64,000 nucleotides of DNA from Emticicia sp. BO119 (lineage in GTDB: Bacteria > Bacteroidota > Bacteroidia > Cytophagales > Spirosomataceae), in contig NZ_JACETV010000002.1 of assembly GCF_013912375.1 (NCBI RefSeq), positions 62,001 through 126,000 on the forward strand. The letters are read 5' to 3'. The translations under genes and the position numbers were made by a program. The notes beneath the pieces are model-generated. The model worked only from the letters and a program-made list of their open reading frames with translations, was not told the origin of the DNA and ran no database searches. This document shows, piece by piece, positions 1 to 8,624 of this stretch (the stretch's first letter is position 1; the number at the start of each line of letters is the position of its first letter).

Positions 1-1111
1 ATTTATCAGACAACCCAAAAACTTCCTTTTTAGCTTTTGGTCTTTTTAAGTAAAAAAGGATAGATACTATGATTAAAGCGACAATTATTGCTGTTAAAAA
101 CCAATAATTGAGGCCTGATGACTCATAAACTTTGCCTATGAATGTTGCTTCTTTTTTTAATTGTTCTAATGATACTACTTGCTTAGAAATATAATTCTGA
201 GGGGCAGTTGTGACAAGTTTATAGCTATAAAGGGAATCTCCGATTATATATTCTTTTTCACTGTCCCTGCCTGCATCGGATATCGGTTCAAAGAGCCGTT
301 TTTTATCTTCCCATTTAAAAACTTCATTCTGAACGGGGTCAATTATAAAAATTTTGTTGTTAGGTGCTTCATATACTCTGATAACGAAGTATTTCCCGCT
401 CCAATCGAATATTCTGTTTGGGGTTTTTACAATTTTTAGTAAAGCAGGGTTTGTTATTTTTCCTAATGAAGTCCATTTTTTCTCTTTGAAACTGTATTCA
501 TTCATTCCAAAGTCATTCAGGAAATTTCCATTATTTTCAGCATCGCTGTAGTAATAGTTTAAGCCAGAAAATAGTATATCCCGTTCTTTAAAATACCCGT
601 TTAATCCTTTGTGAATGGAACTTGGAGGATTGTTTAGACTATTAATAGCGTCCCATTCTTTGGTTTCGTTCTGGAAATAGGTTAGTAGATTATTAGTTCT
701 AAAACAGCCATATCCCCCTACACAGTACAGCGTATCTTTCCTGATAAATCGTACACTCTGGCAGTTGTATCCTCTATAATAAGTTTTGTCTATTCTTTCA
801 AAATTCAAAATTTTAAAATCAAACTGATACACCTGATTGGTGCAGTCGACCAATAAATACCGGATATTTTTATTGGAAGGAGTTAAGCATATAATAACAT
901 TACTTGGAAGAATTTCTTTTTCGTCAACGTTGAGCAGATTGATATGCCCGACAACTTGCCAGATTCCCAGCCTGGTTTCTTTTTCAATAATCTTCTTTTG
1001 TGTATCAATTCTATAAGCACATCTATCAACTTCATCAACCCATTTTAGAGTAATTGCCTTTGAAATTAAAGGACAAGATAGCAAAAGGCATAAGATGAAT
1101 AGTTTTCTCAT
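1..1111 (-). CDS. Secreted, C-terminally membrane-anchored protein of unknown function (partial, cut by left window edge)
   Basis: An open frame begins with ATG at 1111 and runs leftwards off the window without a stop, so about 370 codons are visible. The first ~19 residues (MRKLFILCLLLS...SKA) form a signal peptide. The exported part has no motif I recognise; it is rich in short beta-type segments with glycine/aromatic turns (GGYGCF, NGYFKERD), which might suggest a propeller-like fold, but that is only an impression. One strong hydrophobic segment lies near residues 336-355 (YWFLTAIIVALIIV...), followed by a Lys-rich stretch, so the protein probably crosses the inner membrane once with a cytoplasmic tail that lies outside the window. 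It is divergent from the S74 repeat gene at 1202. The frame is convincing because it stays open for over 1.1 kb; the function is unknown. Confidence 0.75.
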   Translation of the reverse strand, partial: MRKLFILCLLLSCPLISKAITLKWVDEVDRCAYRIDTQKKIIEKETRLGIWQVVGHINLLNVDEKEILPSNVIICLTPSNKNIRYLLVDCTNQVYQFDFKILNFERIDKTYYRGYNCQSVRFIRKDTLYCVGGYGCFRTNNLLTYFQNETKEWDAINSLNNPPSSIHKGLNGYFKERDILFSGLNYYYSDAENNGNFLNDFGMNEYSFKEKKWTSLGKITNPALLKIVKTPNRIFDWSGKYFVIRVYEAPNNKIFIIDPVQNEVFKWEDKKRLFEPISDAGRDSEKEYIIGDSLYSYKLVTTAPQNYISKQVVSLEQLKKEATFIGKVYESSGLNYWFLTAIIVALIIVSILFYLKRPKAKKEVFGLSDK

Positions 1112-1201
1112 GTTAGAGATAATGTATTAGTAACCATTATAATGTAAAATAAGTAGTTTTTCTTTATTGAGCCCGATAGTTTTGATCGAAAATTTTAAAA
1201 C

Positions 1202-2302
1202 ATGATGGAGAAAAATTTTACAAAGACGTATATAGGTCAAATTGATAAAATAGGTAGAGGTTTTATATCTCTTTTATTCCTGGCTCATATGAACACTGTC
1301 AGTATTCAAGCGCAGGTTTTTACACACTCTGATGCAGATGGGTCAATTACGATTAGCCCTAAAGGGTTGCAGGGTAAGACTAATAGTAGCTATGATGTTA
1401 CAAATTTAGCGTTAGGTGACTATGCGCTTTGGATAAACAGTGGGGGTATGGAGAATACAGCTATCGGAACGTTAGCCCTTAAAAATAATACAACAGGAAG
1501 CTGGAATACTGCCAATGGATGCTCGGCTCTATACAGTAATATGACCGGAAACTATAATACAGCAACGGGTAGAGGAGCACTTGCAGATAATATTAGTGGT
1601 GGCTGGAATACAGCTGATGGGCTTTATGCGCTCAGGGATAATAGGGAAGGATATCGTAATACTGCCAATGGGGCTTATGCCCTTCAATTCAACAAGGGTG
1701 GTTATGAAAATACGGCTTTAGGTAATGACGCAGGTTCTGCAAATATTTCAGGGTCAAATAATACCTTTATTGGTTATCAGGCCAATCCCTCCCAAAGTAA
1801 TTTAAAAAATGCTACTGCCATCGGTAATTGTGCTATTGTAAATGCCTCAAACAAAGTCCGGATAGGAGATTCAACTGTTACCGTTATTGAAGGGCAAGTA
1901 CCCTGGACAAACCCATCAGATAGACGACTAAAAGAGAACATAGTTTACACTTCACGATTAGGGCTAACATTTGTTAAACGCCTGCAAACCGTATCTTATA
2001 ATTTCATTGCCGATAAGGGCAAAACACGCTACGACGGCTTCATTGCTCAGGATATAGAAGCCATTATGCAAGACTTAAAAGTACCGTTTAGCGGACTTAA
2101 AAAAGCAGAGGATGGCAGGTATTCACTGGCCTATTCTGATTTTGTTATGCCTCTTGTCAATGCCATAAAAGAACAACAGGAGCAAATAGAAACCCAACAA
2201 CAGGAAATTGAATTGCTTAGAAAGCAATTGAAAAAGGTTGATGATTTGGAAAGGAAGATTGAGTTGTTGGCTGGGAAAGAAGTGAATAGAGTGGGGAAGT
2301 AA
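1202..2302 (+). CDS. Tail-fibre-like repeat protein with C-terminal S74 intramolecular chaperone domain (copy 1)
   Basis: This 366-residue protein has an N-terminal export signal (about residues 18-38, ending near IQAQ), then seven 17-residue repeats of the form GxxNTAxGxxALxxNxx (about residues 77-200), a linker, and a C-terminal Peptidase_S74 domain starting at PSDRRLKENI near residue 239. A Gln/Glu-rich coiled coil closes the protein. In phage endosialidases and tail fibres the S74 domain guides trimer folding and then cleaves itself off just before the Ser of the SD motif; that role is known for the family and inferred here. The repeats probably form a trimeric beta-solenoid exposed at the surface. 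A second copy follows 48 bp downstream. No phage structural genes surround it, so it is more likely a cell-surface fibre than a prophage part. ATG codons at 1202 and 1205 are both possible starts. Confidence 0.85.
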   Translation: MMEKNFTKTYIGQIDKIGRGFISLLFLAHMNTVSIQAQVFTHSDADGSITISPKGLQGKTNSSYDVTNLALGDYALWINSGGMENTAIGTLALKNNTTGSWNTANGCSALYSNMTGNYNTATGRGALADNISGGWNTADGLYALRDNREGYRNTANGAYALQFNKGGYENTALGNDAGSANISGSNNTFIGYQANPSQSNLKNATAIGNCAIVNASNKVRIGDSTVTVIEGQVPWTNPSDRRLKENIVYTSRLGLTFVKRLQTVSYNFIADKGKTRYDGFIAQDIEAIMQDLKVPFSGLKKAEDGRYSLAYSDFVMPLVNAIKEQQEQIETQQQEIELLRKQLKKVDDLERKIELLAGKEVNRVGK

Positions 2303-2350
2303 TCGAAGAATAGTTTTAAATCAAATTCTAAAGTAACACAAGAAAATTTT

Positions 2351-3550
2351 ATGAAAATGGATAGAGGTTATGCTTATAAAGTAAACAAAAGATTGATTTT
2401 CCTTTTCTTATCGGTTGTAATAATCAATATAAAAGTCAAGGCTCAAATATATACTGAAAATTCTTCAGATGGCTCAATTACAATAACGCCTAAAGGACTA
2501 AGGGGAAAAGAGAATAACCTGAATAATGTAAATTTAGGATTAGGTTCTAATATACTTTCCTCCAACACTGATGGTATTAATAATATAGGAATAGGCTTTT
2601 ATGCCCTTACTAGAAATACGACTGGAAATAATAATGTAGGAATAGGGAGGTTAGCTCTTTATTCTAATACTGTTGGAAAAGAAAATGTTGCAATTGGCAA
2701 TTCTTCTTTAGGCGTTAATACAACAGGGGGGCAAAATACAGCAGTAGGTTATAACTCACTTTATGCCAATTCTACGGGATACCAAAATACTGTTATCGGT
2801 AGCTGGGCTCTTGTTAACAATTCGTCAGGGTATTATAATACTGCAAGTGGAAATGGCGCTCTTTTTTATAATACAACAGGTTATAGAAATTCTGCAATTG
2901 GTCATCAATCACTTTTTGCCAATACAACAGGTAACAATAATATAGCTATTGGAACAGGATCTGGTTCTTTTATAACTATAGGTAACAATAACGTTTTTTT
3001 AGGCGATAACGCAAACACTACTGTAAATAATATTAATAACTCAATAGCAATTGGTGCAAATACCACCGTAGATGCATCAAACAAAATAAGACTAGGAAAC
3101 TCTAACATAACAGTTATTGAAGGGCAAGTTGCCTATAGTTACCCATCAGATGGAAGATTCAAAAACAATATTAAAGAAGATATTAAGGGTTTAGACTTTA
3201 TTACAAGGCTCCGACCTGTATCTTACAATTTTGATACACAAGCATTTGATAAGTTTACTAATGGAGACGAAAGTTCTCAGGAAGCAGATTTTTCCTTTTC
3301 AAAAAGCATCAAACATAGTGGCTTTATCGCACAGGAAGTTGAAAAAGCGATGATTGAAACAGGCTATGATTTTGATGGAATTACTATACCTAAAGATAAA
3401 AATCAGACTTATAGTTTATCATACTCACAATTTGTTGTGCCTTTAGTGAAAGCTGTGCAGGAACAGCAGGTTATGATTGAAGTTTTAAAAGAAGAAACTA
3501 AACAGTTGTTAAACTTAATAACAGATTTAAAAAATCAATTAAAAAAATAA
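2351..3550 (+). CDS. Tail-fibre-like repeat protein with C-terminal S74 intramolecular chaperone domain (copy 2)
   Basis: A 399-residue paralogue of the preceding gene, with the same order: signal sequence (about residues 13-31, ending VKAQ), about nine 17-residue repeats (GNNNVGIGRLALYSNTV, GYQNTVIGSWALVNNSS and similar), a linker with the shared segment VIEGQV, and an S74 domain opening at PSDGRFKNNI. The C terminus is a short coiled coil (KEETKQLLNLITDLKNQ). The insert between the SD motif and the HSGFIAQEVE segment is longer than in copy 1. The two proteins agree best around the DGSITI.PKGL start of the mature chain and in the S74 domain, while repeat number differs, as expected for tandem duplication with repeat slippage. 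Likely surface fibre; binding target unknown. Confidence 0.85.
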   Translation: MKMDRGYAYKVNKRLIFLFLSVVIINIKVKAQIYTENSSDGSITITPKGLRGKENNLNNVNLGLGSNILSSNTDGINNIGIGFYALTRNTTGNNNVGIGRLALYSNTVGKENVAIGNSSLGVNTTGGQNTAVGYNSLYANSTGYQNTVIGSWALVNNSSGYYNTASGNGALFYNTTGYRNSAIGHQSLFANTTGNNNIAIGTGSGSFITIGNNNVFLGDNANTTVNNINNSIAIGANTTVDASNKIRLGNSNITVIEGQVAYSYPSDGRFKNNIKEDIKGLDFITRLRPVSYNFDTQAFDKFTNGDESSQEADFSFSKSIKHSGFIAQEVEKAMIETGYDFDGITIPKDKNQTYSLSYSQFVVPLVKAVQEQQVMIEVLKEETKQLLNLITDLKNQLKK

Positions 3551-3554
3551 AATT

Positions 3555-3809
3555 ATGGAAGAAGATTTTGATTTCAAAAGAGAGATAACCGACTTTAGGT
3601 TGGAAGACTTTAGAGAATTTGTTAACTGGAAGTATAATCCTCCAAGGCCTTTTAAAATATTATTAAGTCAAGGAGGTAGTTATTTTTATTTGTATGATGA
3701 AAATAAAAACAAGATGTATGAAGTTGATACTAATCTCAATCTATTGAGAAGAGAAAATGCTGATTCTTTATTAGATTATTATAAGAAGGGTTATGATAAG
3801 GAAAGATAG
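3555..3809 (+). CDS. Small acidic hypothetical protein following the S74 genes
   Basis: An 84-residue protein that begins only 4 bp after the stop of the second S74 gene, so it is almost certainly in the same transcript. It has no signal peptide or membrane segment and is highly charged (MEEDFDFKRE start, YDKER end). A run SYFYLYDENKNKMYEVD suggests a small beta-sheet fold. I do not recognise a family. A strong hairpin terminator follows at 3858-3880, which marks the end of the unit. Its constant position behind an exported fibre suggests a cytoplasmic accessory, but nothing in the sequence states what it does. Confidence 0.6.
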   Translation: MEEDFDFKREITDFRLEDFREFVNWKYNPPRPFKILLSQGGSYFYLYDENKNKMYEVDTNLNLLRRENADSLLDYYKKGYDKER

Positions 3810-3857
3810 GTAAAATAAATCTATATGCAATTTAATAATAGTAAGGTTGACTAATAT

Positions 3858-3880
3858 GTGGGACAACGTCCCACTTTTTT
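3858..3880 (+). terminator. Rho-independent terminator after the S74 unit
   Basis: A perfect 7-bp stem (GTGGGAC / GTCCCAC) with a 3-nt loop is followed at once by six T residues. It lies 49 bp after the small gene ending at 3809 and is oriented to stop plus-strand transcription. Confidence 0.8.
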
Positions 3881-3980
3881 GAAAATTTAAGAAAGTAACT
3901 CTTCGTACTTTTCAGGAGAGATAGATAATTTGCTCATGTTTTGGTTTATCAGAAACTTTTTAAAGATAGAAAATTGCTCC

Positions 3981-4970
3981 TCAATCCTCCAAAATATTCC
4001 CAACAAAAGTATTCTTAAAGAAGAAGGCTACTAGAAGGAAGGCTACTGCCCAGTTGAGGTAGATGTAGTAGAAGTCTTCAACATCGCGGTAGACGCTGTC
4101 TTTGATTTTTACTTTTTCCAGGCGGTTGATTTGCTCGAAGATGTTTTTGAGTGTCTGGTTATCGGTAGCTGTAAAGAATTGCCCATTGCCTTGTTGGGCA
4201 ATCTTTTTCAGGGTGCTTTCATCTACTTTTACATTTTTGCTGTCTCTACCTACCAGAATGGTATATACTTTTATACCGAATGATTTGGCTAAATCTGCGG
4301 CTGTGAGTGGGTCGAGGGTTCCGGCAGTATTGTCTCCATCGCTTAAGATAATGGCCACTTTACTATTGCCCGGTACATCTCTCAGACGATTAATACAAGT
4401 TGCTAAAGCGCTGCCGATAGCCGTACCTGAAGTCTGAATCATGCCACTATTAATTTCATTCAGATACTCATTCAGCATTTCATAGTCTGTTGTGAGTGGA
4501 CAGATAGAATAAGAGTCAGCTGCAAAAATGACTAAGCCTATACGATCTTGAAAACGTCCTTTAACAAACTCACGGGCCACATTTTTAGCAGCATCCAGGC
4601 GGTTAGGATTCAGGTCTTTTTCTAACATTGACTCTGAAATATCCATTGCCAGCATAATATCTATACCCTCTGAAAACTGCTCTTTACTCTCTCTTACGCG
4701 TTGTGGGCGCGCTAATGAAAGCAACACACAGGTAATACCCAGAATAAAAAATAAAGGTGGAAGGAAACGCAGATAGCTGATTAATCTGGTTTGCAGTTGA
4801 GGATTACTCAATGATAAACCTAATTTCTGTTGACCTCTGTTATAAAACAACCAGCGAAGCAAAAACAAAAAAGGGATTCCGGTGATGGCATATAGATATA
4901 ACTTATCAGCCCAAACAAATGAACGCAGGGTTTGCGGAGTAAGCCAATCTATTGAGAACCAATCCCACAT
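3981..4970 (-). CDS. batA: BatA-like von Willebrand factor A domain membrane protein
   Basis: A 329-residue inner-membrane protein with the layout of the Bacteroidota BatA/BatB family: hydrophobic segments near residues 25-43 and 68-86, a VWA domain from about 100 to 285, and a final transmembrane helix near residues 300-320. The MIDAS metal site is visible as DISES at 110-114, with downstream SGTAIGSAL and ILSDGDNTAGT supplying the other metal contacts. Family members lie in bat operons beside MoxR ATPases and are linked to stress tolerance; no other bat gene is seen here, because the neighbour upstream is an inverted repeat and murQ. The family is clear; the BatA rather than BatB assignment rests on the N-terminal transmembrane layout. 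Confidence 0.8.
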   Translation of the reverse strand: MWDWFSIDWLTPQTLRSFVWADKLYLYAITGIPFLFLLRWLFYNRGQQKLGLSLSNPQLQTRLISYLRFLPPLFFILGITCVLLSLARPQRVRESKEQFSEGIDIMLAMDISESMLEKDLNPNRLDAAKNVAREFVKGRFQDRIGLVIFAADSYSICPLTTDYEMLNEYLNEINSGMIQTSGTAIGSALATCINRLRDVPGNSKVAIILSDGDNTAGTLDPLTAADLAKSFGIKVYTILVGRDSKNVKVDESTLKKIAQQGNGQFFTATDNQTLKNIFEQINRLEKVKIKDSVYRDVEDFYYIYLNWAVAFLLVAFFFKNTFVGNILED

Positions 4971-5016
4971 GAATTTATCGAGCGAATTAGTGATTTAGTG
5001 AATGAGTGATTTTTAT

Positions 5017-5126
5017 CTGAACTATGATTTAACTGATTTTAGGATTACAATGATTTATAATCTGTAAAGTTATTCTTTAAGCTATTTTGGGAATCTTTCA
5101 TTAGAATCAGGTAAATCATAGTTCAG
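5017..5126. repeat. Long-range inverted repeat (REP/MITE-like intergenic element)
   Basis: Two perfect 15-base arms, CTGAACTATGATTTA at 5017-5031 and its reverse complement at 5112-5126, enclose 80 bp that is itself partly self-complementary (GATTTTAGGATTAC against the TCTAATGAAAGATTCC region). The element fills the gap between murQ and the VWA gene. It encodes no protein and looks like the small non-autonomous intergenic elements common in Bacteroidota genomes. Confidence 0.7.
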
Positions 5127-5151
5127 GCAAAATCAACCGCGCGACGGCCGC

Positions 5152-5976
5152 TCAATTGTTCCTATATCTATCCACAGCATTTCTAACACTGCCGTGCTGA
5201 AGTACTAAGGCATGAGCTTCGTCGTGTGGGATTTTCAGTTCGTTCATCACCATTCTTGTTGCTCTTTCAACCAGTTTCAGGTTGGTCAATTGCATATCTA
5301 CCATTTTATTGCCACGCACTCTTCCCAGCTGAATCATCACCGAGGTAGAAATCATATTCAATACCAGTTTCTGGGCGGTGCCTGCTTTCATGCGTGTGCT
5401 TCCGGTTACAAATTCGGGTCCGACTACGGCTTCAACCGGATATTCGGCTTCGGCGGCTATGGCACTTCCTGTATTACAAACTACACAGCCAGTCAGGATT
5501 CCGTTCCGGCGAGCTATTCTTAACCCACCGACTACATAGGGCGTTCGGCCGGAAGCCGCAATACCAATCAAGGTGTCTTTCTCGTTGATTTTATATTTTT
5601 CTAAATCTATCCAGGCTTGTTCAATATCATCTTCGGCGTTTTCAACGGCTTTTCTGATGGCCTTGTCTCCACCAGCCATAATACCTACTACCATGCCGTG
5701 AGGTACACCAAAAGTTGGTGGACATTCTGAGGCATCAACTATACCCAAACGGCCACTTGTACCGGCGCCAATATAAAAAATTCTACCGCCTGCTTTCATG
5801 CGCGGTACTATCTGACTCACCAAAGCCTCAATCTGTGGAATACATTTTTCGACAGCGTTGGGTACTGTCTTATCTTCATTATTGATATTTACCAGTAATT
5901 CGTGCACTGACATCTTTTCAAGATTATCATAATGCGAAGTCGATTCTGTTGCCAGTTTTTCTAAACCAAGAGACAT
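5152..5976 (-). CDS. murQ: N-acetylmuramic acid 6-phosphate etherase
   Basis: A 274-residue SIS-fold enzyme that cleaves the lactyl ether of MurNAc-6-phosphate to give GlcNAc-6-phosphate and D-lactate, a cytoplasmic step of cell-wall recycling. The sugar-phosphate binding loop GAGTSGR is at residues 70-76 and is followed by DASECPPTFG (81-90), whose Glu84 matches the catalytic acid of the family; ENAEDD near 112-117 holds the second conserved Glu. GSTRMKAGTAQKL is the other family signature. Length is slightly under the ~300 residues of the E. coli enzyme. The kinase that makes its substrate, AnmK, is encoded at 32428 in the same window. The D-lactate-type oxidase gene at 7230 is a near neighbour, but a link to the released lactate is only a guess. 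Confidence 0.95.
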   Translation of the reverse strand: MSLGLEKLATESTSHYDNLEKMSVHELLVNINNEDKTVPNAVEKCIPQIEALVSQIVPRMKAGGRIFYIGAGTSGRLGIVDASECPPTFGVPHGMVVGIMAGGDKAIRKAVENAEDDIEQAWIDLEKYKINEKDTLIGIAASGRTPYVVGGLRIARRNGILTGCVVCNTGSAIAAEAEYPVEAVVGPEFVTGSTRMKAGTAQKLVLNMISTSVMIQLGRVRGNKMVDMQLTNLKLVERATRMVMNELKIPHDEAHALVLQHGSVRNAVDRYRNN

Positions 5977-6001
5977 ATTAAGTTTTATAGTAGTTTTGTT
6001 T

Positions 6002-7123
6002 TTATTGTCTGTTCCAATAAATAATCAGGTTTTTAGAAGCTCTTCCTGAGGCAATTAAATCTATTTTGCCATCACCATCTAAATCAGCACTTTGTATATC
6101 TTCGCAAGCCATTGTATTATTGTCTATGGTGTACTCACTCCATTGCGATAGTGTTGCGTCAGGTACATAAAATCTGATACCTACCTTTTTATCTTTGTTG
6201 GGTTCGCGCCAACCCACTGCTATCTGTGGTCTACCTAATTTAAGGAAATCTGCTAAGGCAAGGGCATGTCCCTGATTCAGATTTTCGTTCAGAACAACAG
6301 GCTCTTTCGTATCGCTTAACCAAACCAGTTTATTACCATGCATCGGCTGAACGGTTGCAAAATAGCCATTTTTGCCCACTTCTGTATATTTTACTTCGCC
6401 TATCTGCATATTTCCATGCACTTTGGGTGATTTCTCCCATTTGTCGGTGTATTGATAGGTACGCAAACCCTCTTTTCCGCCGATGGTTATCCAGGTAGTA
6501 TTTTTGTCTTCTTTTATCTCAAAATTATGTGTCAGGTGCATGGTGGAATCAATGATTGTTCGTTTCCAATCAGTTTTAGGGTTTGTTGGCCTATCATACG
6601 CCCATATTTTTACTCCTGCGCCTTCACCATTTTTATTGCCTAAACCGTGCAAAGGTACAACCACTAATTGAAATGTATTTTTGGTTTTTACCCATTTCAT
6701 ACGGTGGATGGTTACCTCGTGGTGCAATTCAACTGCCTCCCACTTTTGCGTAGGGTCGGTTGGGCGAATCAGGTAATGAACTGAACCAGACTTACTCAAA
6801 TCATTAGTTTCTCCCGGATTCCAGTTTGCCCCAACAGCTACTTCTACTTTTCCGTCGCCGTCTATATCTCTTGCAGCAATACAGACATTGTCACGGGCTG
6901 TCAGGTTTTCAATCATCACAAACCGCTTCCAGTCGCCATTCCGATACCAGACAAATTGTTTCTGGTCGGCCATCAGTATATCAGGTTTTTTGTCTCCATC
7001 CACATCGCCAATGGCCAGGCCATAGCCAATACTTACCTGATTGTCAATCGTTTGAGGAACAAAATTAGGTGTTTGAGCAAAACAAATCTGAACAAAAAGC
7101 AGGGCGCAAAGAAAAGTTTTCAT
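6002..7123 (-). CDS. Secreted FG-GAP/VCBS repeat protein
   Basis: The start at 7123 is chosen because it places a clean signal peptide (MKTFLCALLFVQICFAQ) at the N terminus; an in-frame ATG at 7189 would add 22 residues with no such signal. The ~373-residue mature protein holds several calcium-binding FG-GAP/VCBS motifs: DVDGDKKPDILMAD and DIDGDGKVEVAVGAN near the N terminus and DLDGDGKIDLIASG near the C terminus. These form blades of an integrin-like beta-propeller. Such proteins bind ligands or sugars outside the cell; no catalytic residues are visible. It lies 25 bp upstream of murQ on the same strand, so co-transcription is likely, but its ligand is unknown. Confidence 0.8.
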   Translation of the reverse strand: MKTFLCALLFVQICFAQTPNFVPQTIDNQVSIGYGLAIGDVDGDKKPDILMADQKQFVWYRNGDWKRFVMIENLTARDNVCIAARDIDGDGKVEVAVGANWNPGETNDLSKSGSVHYLIRPTDPTQKWEAVELHHEVTIHRMKWVKTKNTFQLVVVPLHGLGNKNGEGAGVKIWAYDRPTNPKTDWKRTIIDSTMHLTHNFEIKEDKNTTWITIGGKEGLRTYQYTDKWEKSPKVHGNMQIGEVKYTEVGKNGYFATVQPMHGNKLVWLSDTKEPVVLNENLNQGHALALADFLKLGRPQIAVGWREPNKDKKVGIRFYVPDATLSQWSEYTIDNNTMACEDIQSADLDGDGKIDLIASGRASKNLIIYWNRQ

Positions 7124-7229
7124 AGGTTTGAGAGGGTCAATGAAACATTTGCAAAGTTTATAATAAAATTTATTTATTACGACTTTCAAGGATAATAAAC
7201 TTTGCCAGGTGGAGACCAGATAGAAAAAT

Positions 7230-8615
7230 TTAATCGGTTGAAGGTAATAACTTGCCCGGATTCATGATATTCAGAGGGTCAAGGGCTTTTTTGATTGCCC
7301 ACATGGTGTTTACAGCTTCACCATGTTCTAAGGTCATGTAGGAAAGTTTGCCAATACCTATTCCATGCTCGCCTGTACAAGTACCCTCCATGTCCAAAGC
7401 TCGTTTTACTAATCTTTTATTGAGGGCTTTGGCTTTTTCAAATTCTTCGGCATCATCAGGGTCAATCACAATAGTCAAATGAAAATTGCCATCTCCTACA
7501 TGACCTAAGATAGGAGCATAAATACCTGTTTCCTGAATATCCGACTGAGTTTCAGTAATGCATTTGGCTAATCTTGAGATAGGTACACACACATCAGTCG
7601 ACATCAATTGCCCATCTTTTCGATAAGCTACAGAAGCAGGGGCAGCATCTGTACGAGCAAGCCACAGTTTGATACGAGCCGCTTCGTCTTTTTCCCAGAT
7701 AAACTCCTTTGCACCAAAACGTTTGGCAATGGTTTCTACCTGTGTAATCTGTTCTTCTAATTCTGATTCCGAACCATGAAATTCTAAAAATAACGTAGGC
7801 ACTTCTTCATAATTCAGGTCAGAATATCTGTTGATAGTCGTCATCATCTGTGCATCTAATAGTTCAATTTTGGCAATAGGGATACCTTTCTGAATAATCG
7901 TAATGGTCGTATTAACAGCGGCTTCTACCGTAGGGAAAGAACATACTGCTGCGTATATGGCTTTAGGACAGCTATGGAGTTTGATGGTTAATTCGGTAAT
8001 GATGCCCAAAGTGCCTTCTGCACCTACAAAAAGATGTGTAAGGTCATAGCCTGCCGAAGATTTTTTAGCCTTACTTCCTGTTTTGATGATTTGTCCGTCT
8101 GCTAATACAATCTTTAGTGATAGTACATTTTCTTTCATTGTACCGTACCGTACGGCATTTGTGCCGGAGGCACGGGTACTTGCCATGCCTCCTAATGTGG
8201 CATTTACGCCAGGCCCAATCGGAAAAAAGAATCCTGTACCTTGCAGGGCTTCATCCAGTTGATTACGGGTAACGCCTGGCTGAATGGTGGCATACATATC
8301 AGCATGATTGATTTCAAGAATCTGATTCATCAAATGAAAGTCTATGCAGACTCCGCCATTTATAGCTAATATATGTCCCTCAACCGAAGTACCTGCGCCA
8401 AATGGGATAATAGGTATCTGGTGAGCCGAACAAATCTTAACGATTTCGGAAATTTCTTCAGCAGAAGATGGATACACAACCCAATCTGGCGGGGTGCAGG
8501 CATGATAACTGAAACCTACGCCATGCTCGTTGCGAGTGGTTTCATTATCTACTACTCTATCTTGGAGTAATGCCTGCAACTGCTCAAAACCGATTTGCTT
8601 TGATTGGGTATCCAT
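7230..8615 (-). CDS. FAD-binding oxidase of the D-lactate dehydrogenase / glycolate oxidase (GlcD) type
   Basis: A 461-residue flavoprotein of the PCMH (FAD_binding_4) family. The FAD-binding half carries IPFGAGTSVEGH, GVNATLGGMASTRASGTNAVRYGT and GAEGTLGIITELT, and the C-terminal FAD-oxidase half carries GHVGDGNFH and CTGEHGIGIGK, then the terminal NPGKLLP signature. Family members oxidise D-lactate, glycolate or other 2-hydroxy acids and pass electrons to quinone or cytochrome. The C-terminal Fe-S domain found in long FAD/Fe-S relatives is absent, so it is the short cytochrome-linked form. Exact substrate cannot be read from the sequence. It ends 9 bp from the next gene upstream (M20 peptidase), suggesting an operon. 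Confidence 0.88.
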   Translation of the reverse strand: MDTQSKQIGFEQLQALLQDRVVDNETTRNEHGVGFSYHACTPPDWVVYPSSAEEISEIVKICSAHQIPIIPFGAGTSVEGHILAINGGVCIDFHLMNQILEINHADMYATIQPGVTRNQLDEALQGTGFFFPIGPGVNATLGGMASTRASGTNAVRYGTMKENVLSLKIVLADGQIIKTGSKAKKSSAGYDLTHLFVGAEGTLGIITELTIKLHSCPKAIYAAVCSFPTVEAAVNTTITIIQKGIPIAKIELLDAQMMTTINRYSDLNYEEVPTLFLEFHGSESELEEQITQVETIAKRFGAKEFIWEKDEAARIKLWLARTDAAPASVAYRKDGQLMSTDVCVPISRLAKCITETQSDIQETGIYAPILGHVGDGNFHLTIVIDPDDAEEFEKAKALNKRLVKRALDMEGTCTGEHGIGIGKLSYMTLEHGEAVNTMWAIKKALDPLNIMNPGKLLPSTD

Positions 8616-8624
8616 CCGTATGAT

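Noticed and set aside
179-551. Plus-strand open frames in the first 600 bases
   Set aside because: They are antisense to the longer edge-cut minus-strand gene with a signal peptide, which explains the coding potential.
1202-3550. Prophage tail-fibre genes
   Set aside because: Signal peptides are present and no capsid, portal, terminase or integrase genes lie in the window; only the fold is phage-like.
3885-3938. Short minus-strand frame MSKLSISPEKYEELLS followed by a stop
   Set aside because: Only 16 codons, next to a terminator, and no sign of a start region or family; not supported as a gene.
5130-5160. GC-rich CCGCGCGACGGCCGC stretch as another hairpin repeat copy
   Set aside because: Pairing is weak and it overlaps the murQ end; similarity to the other hairpins is too short to claim.
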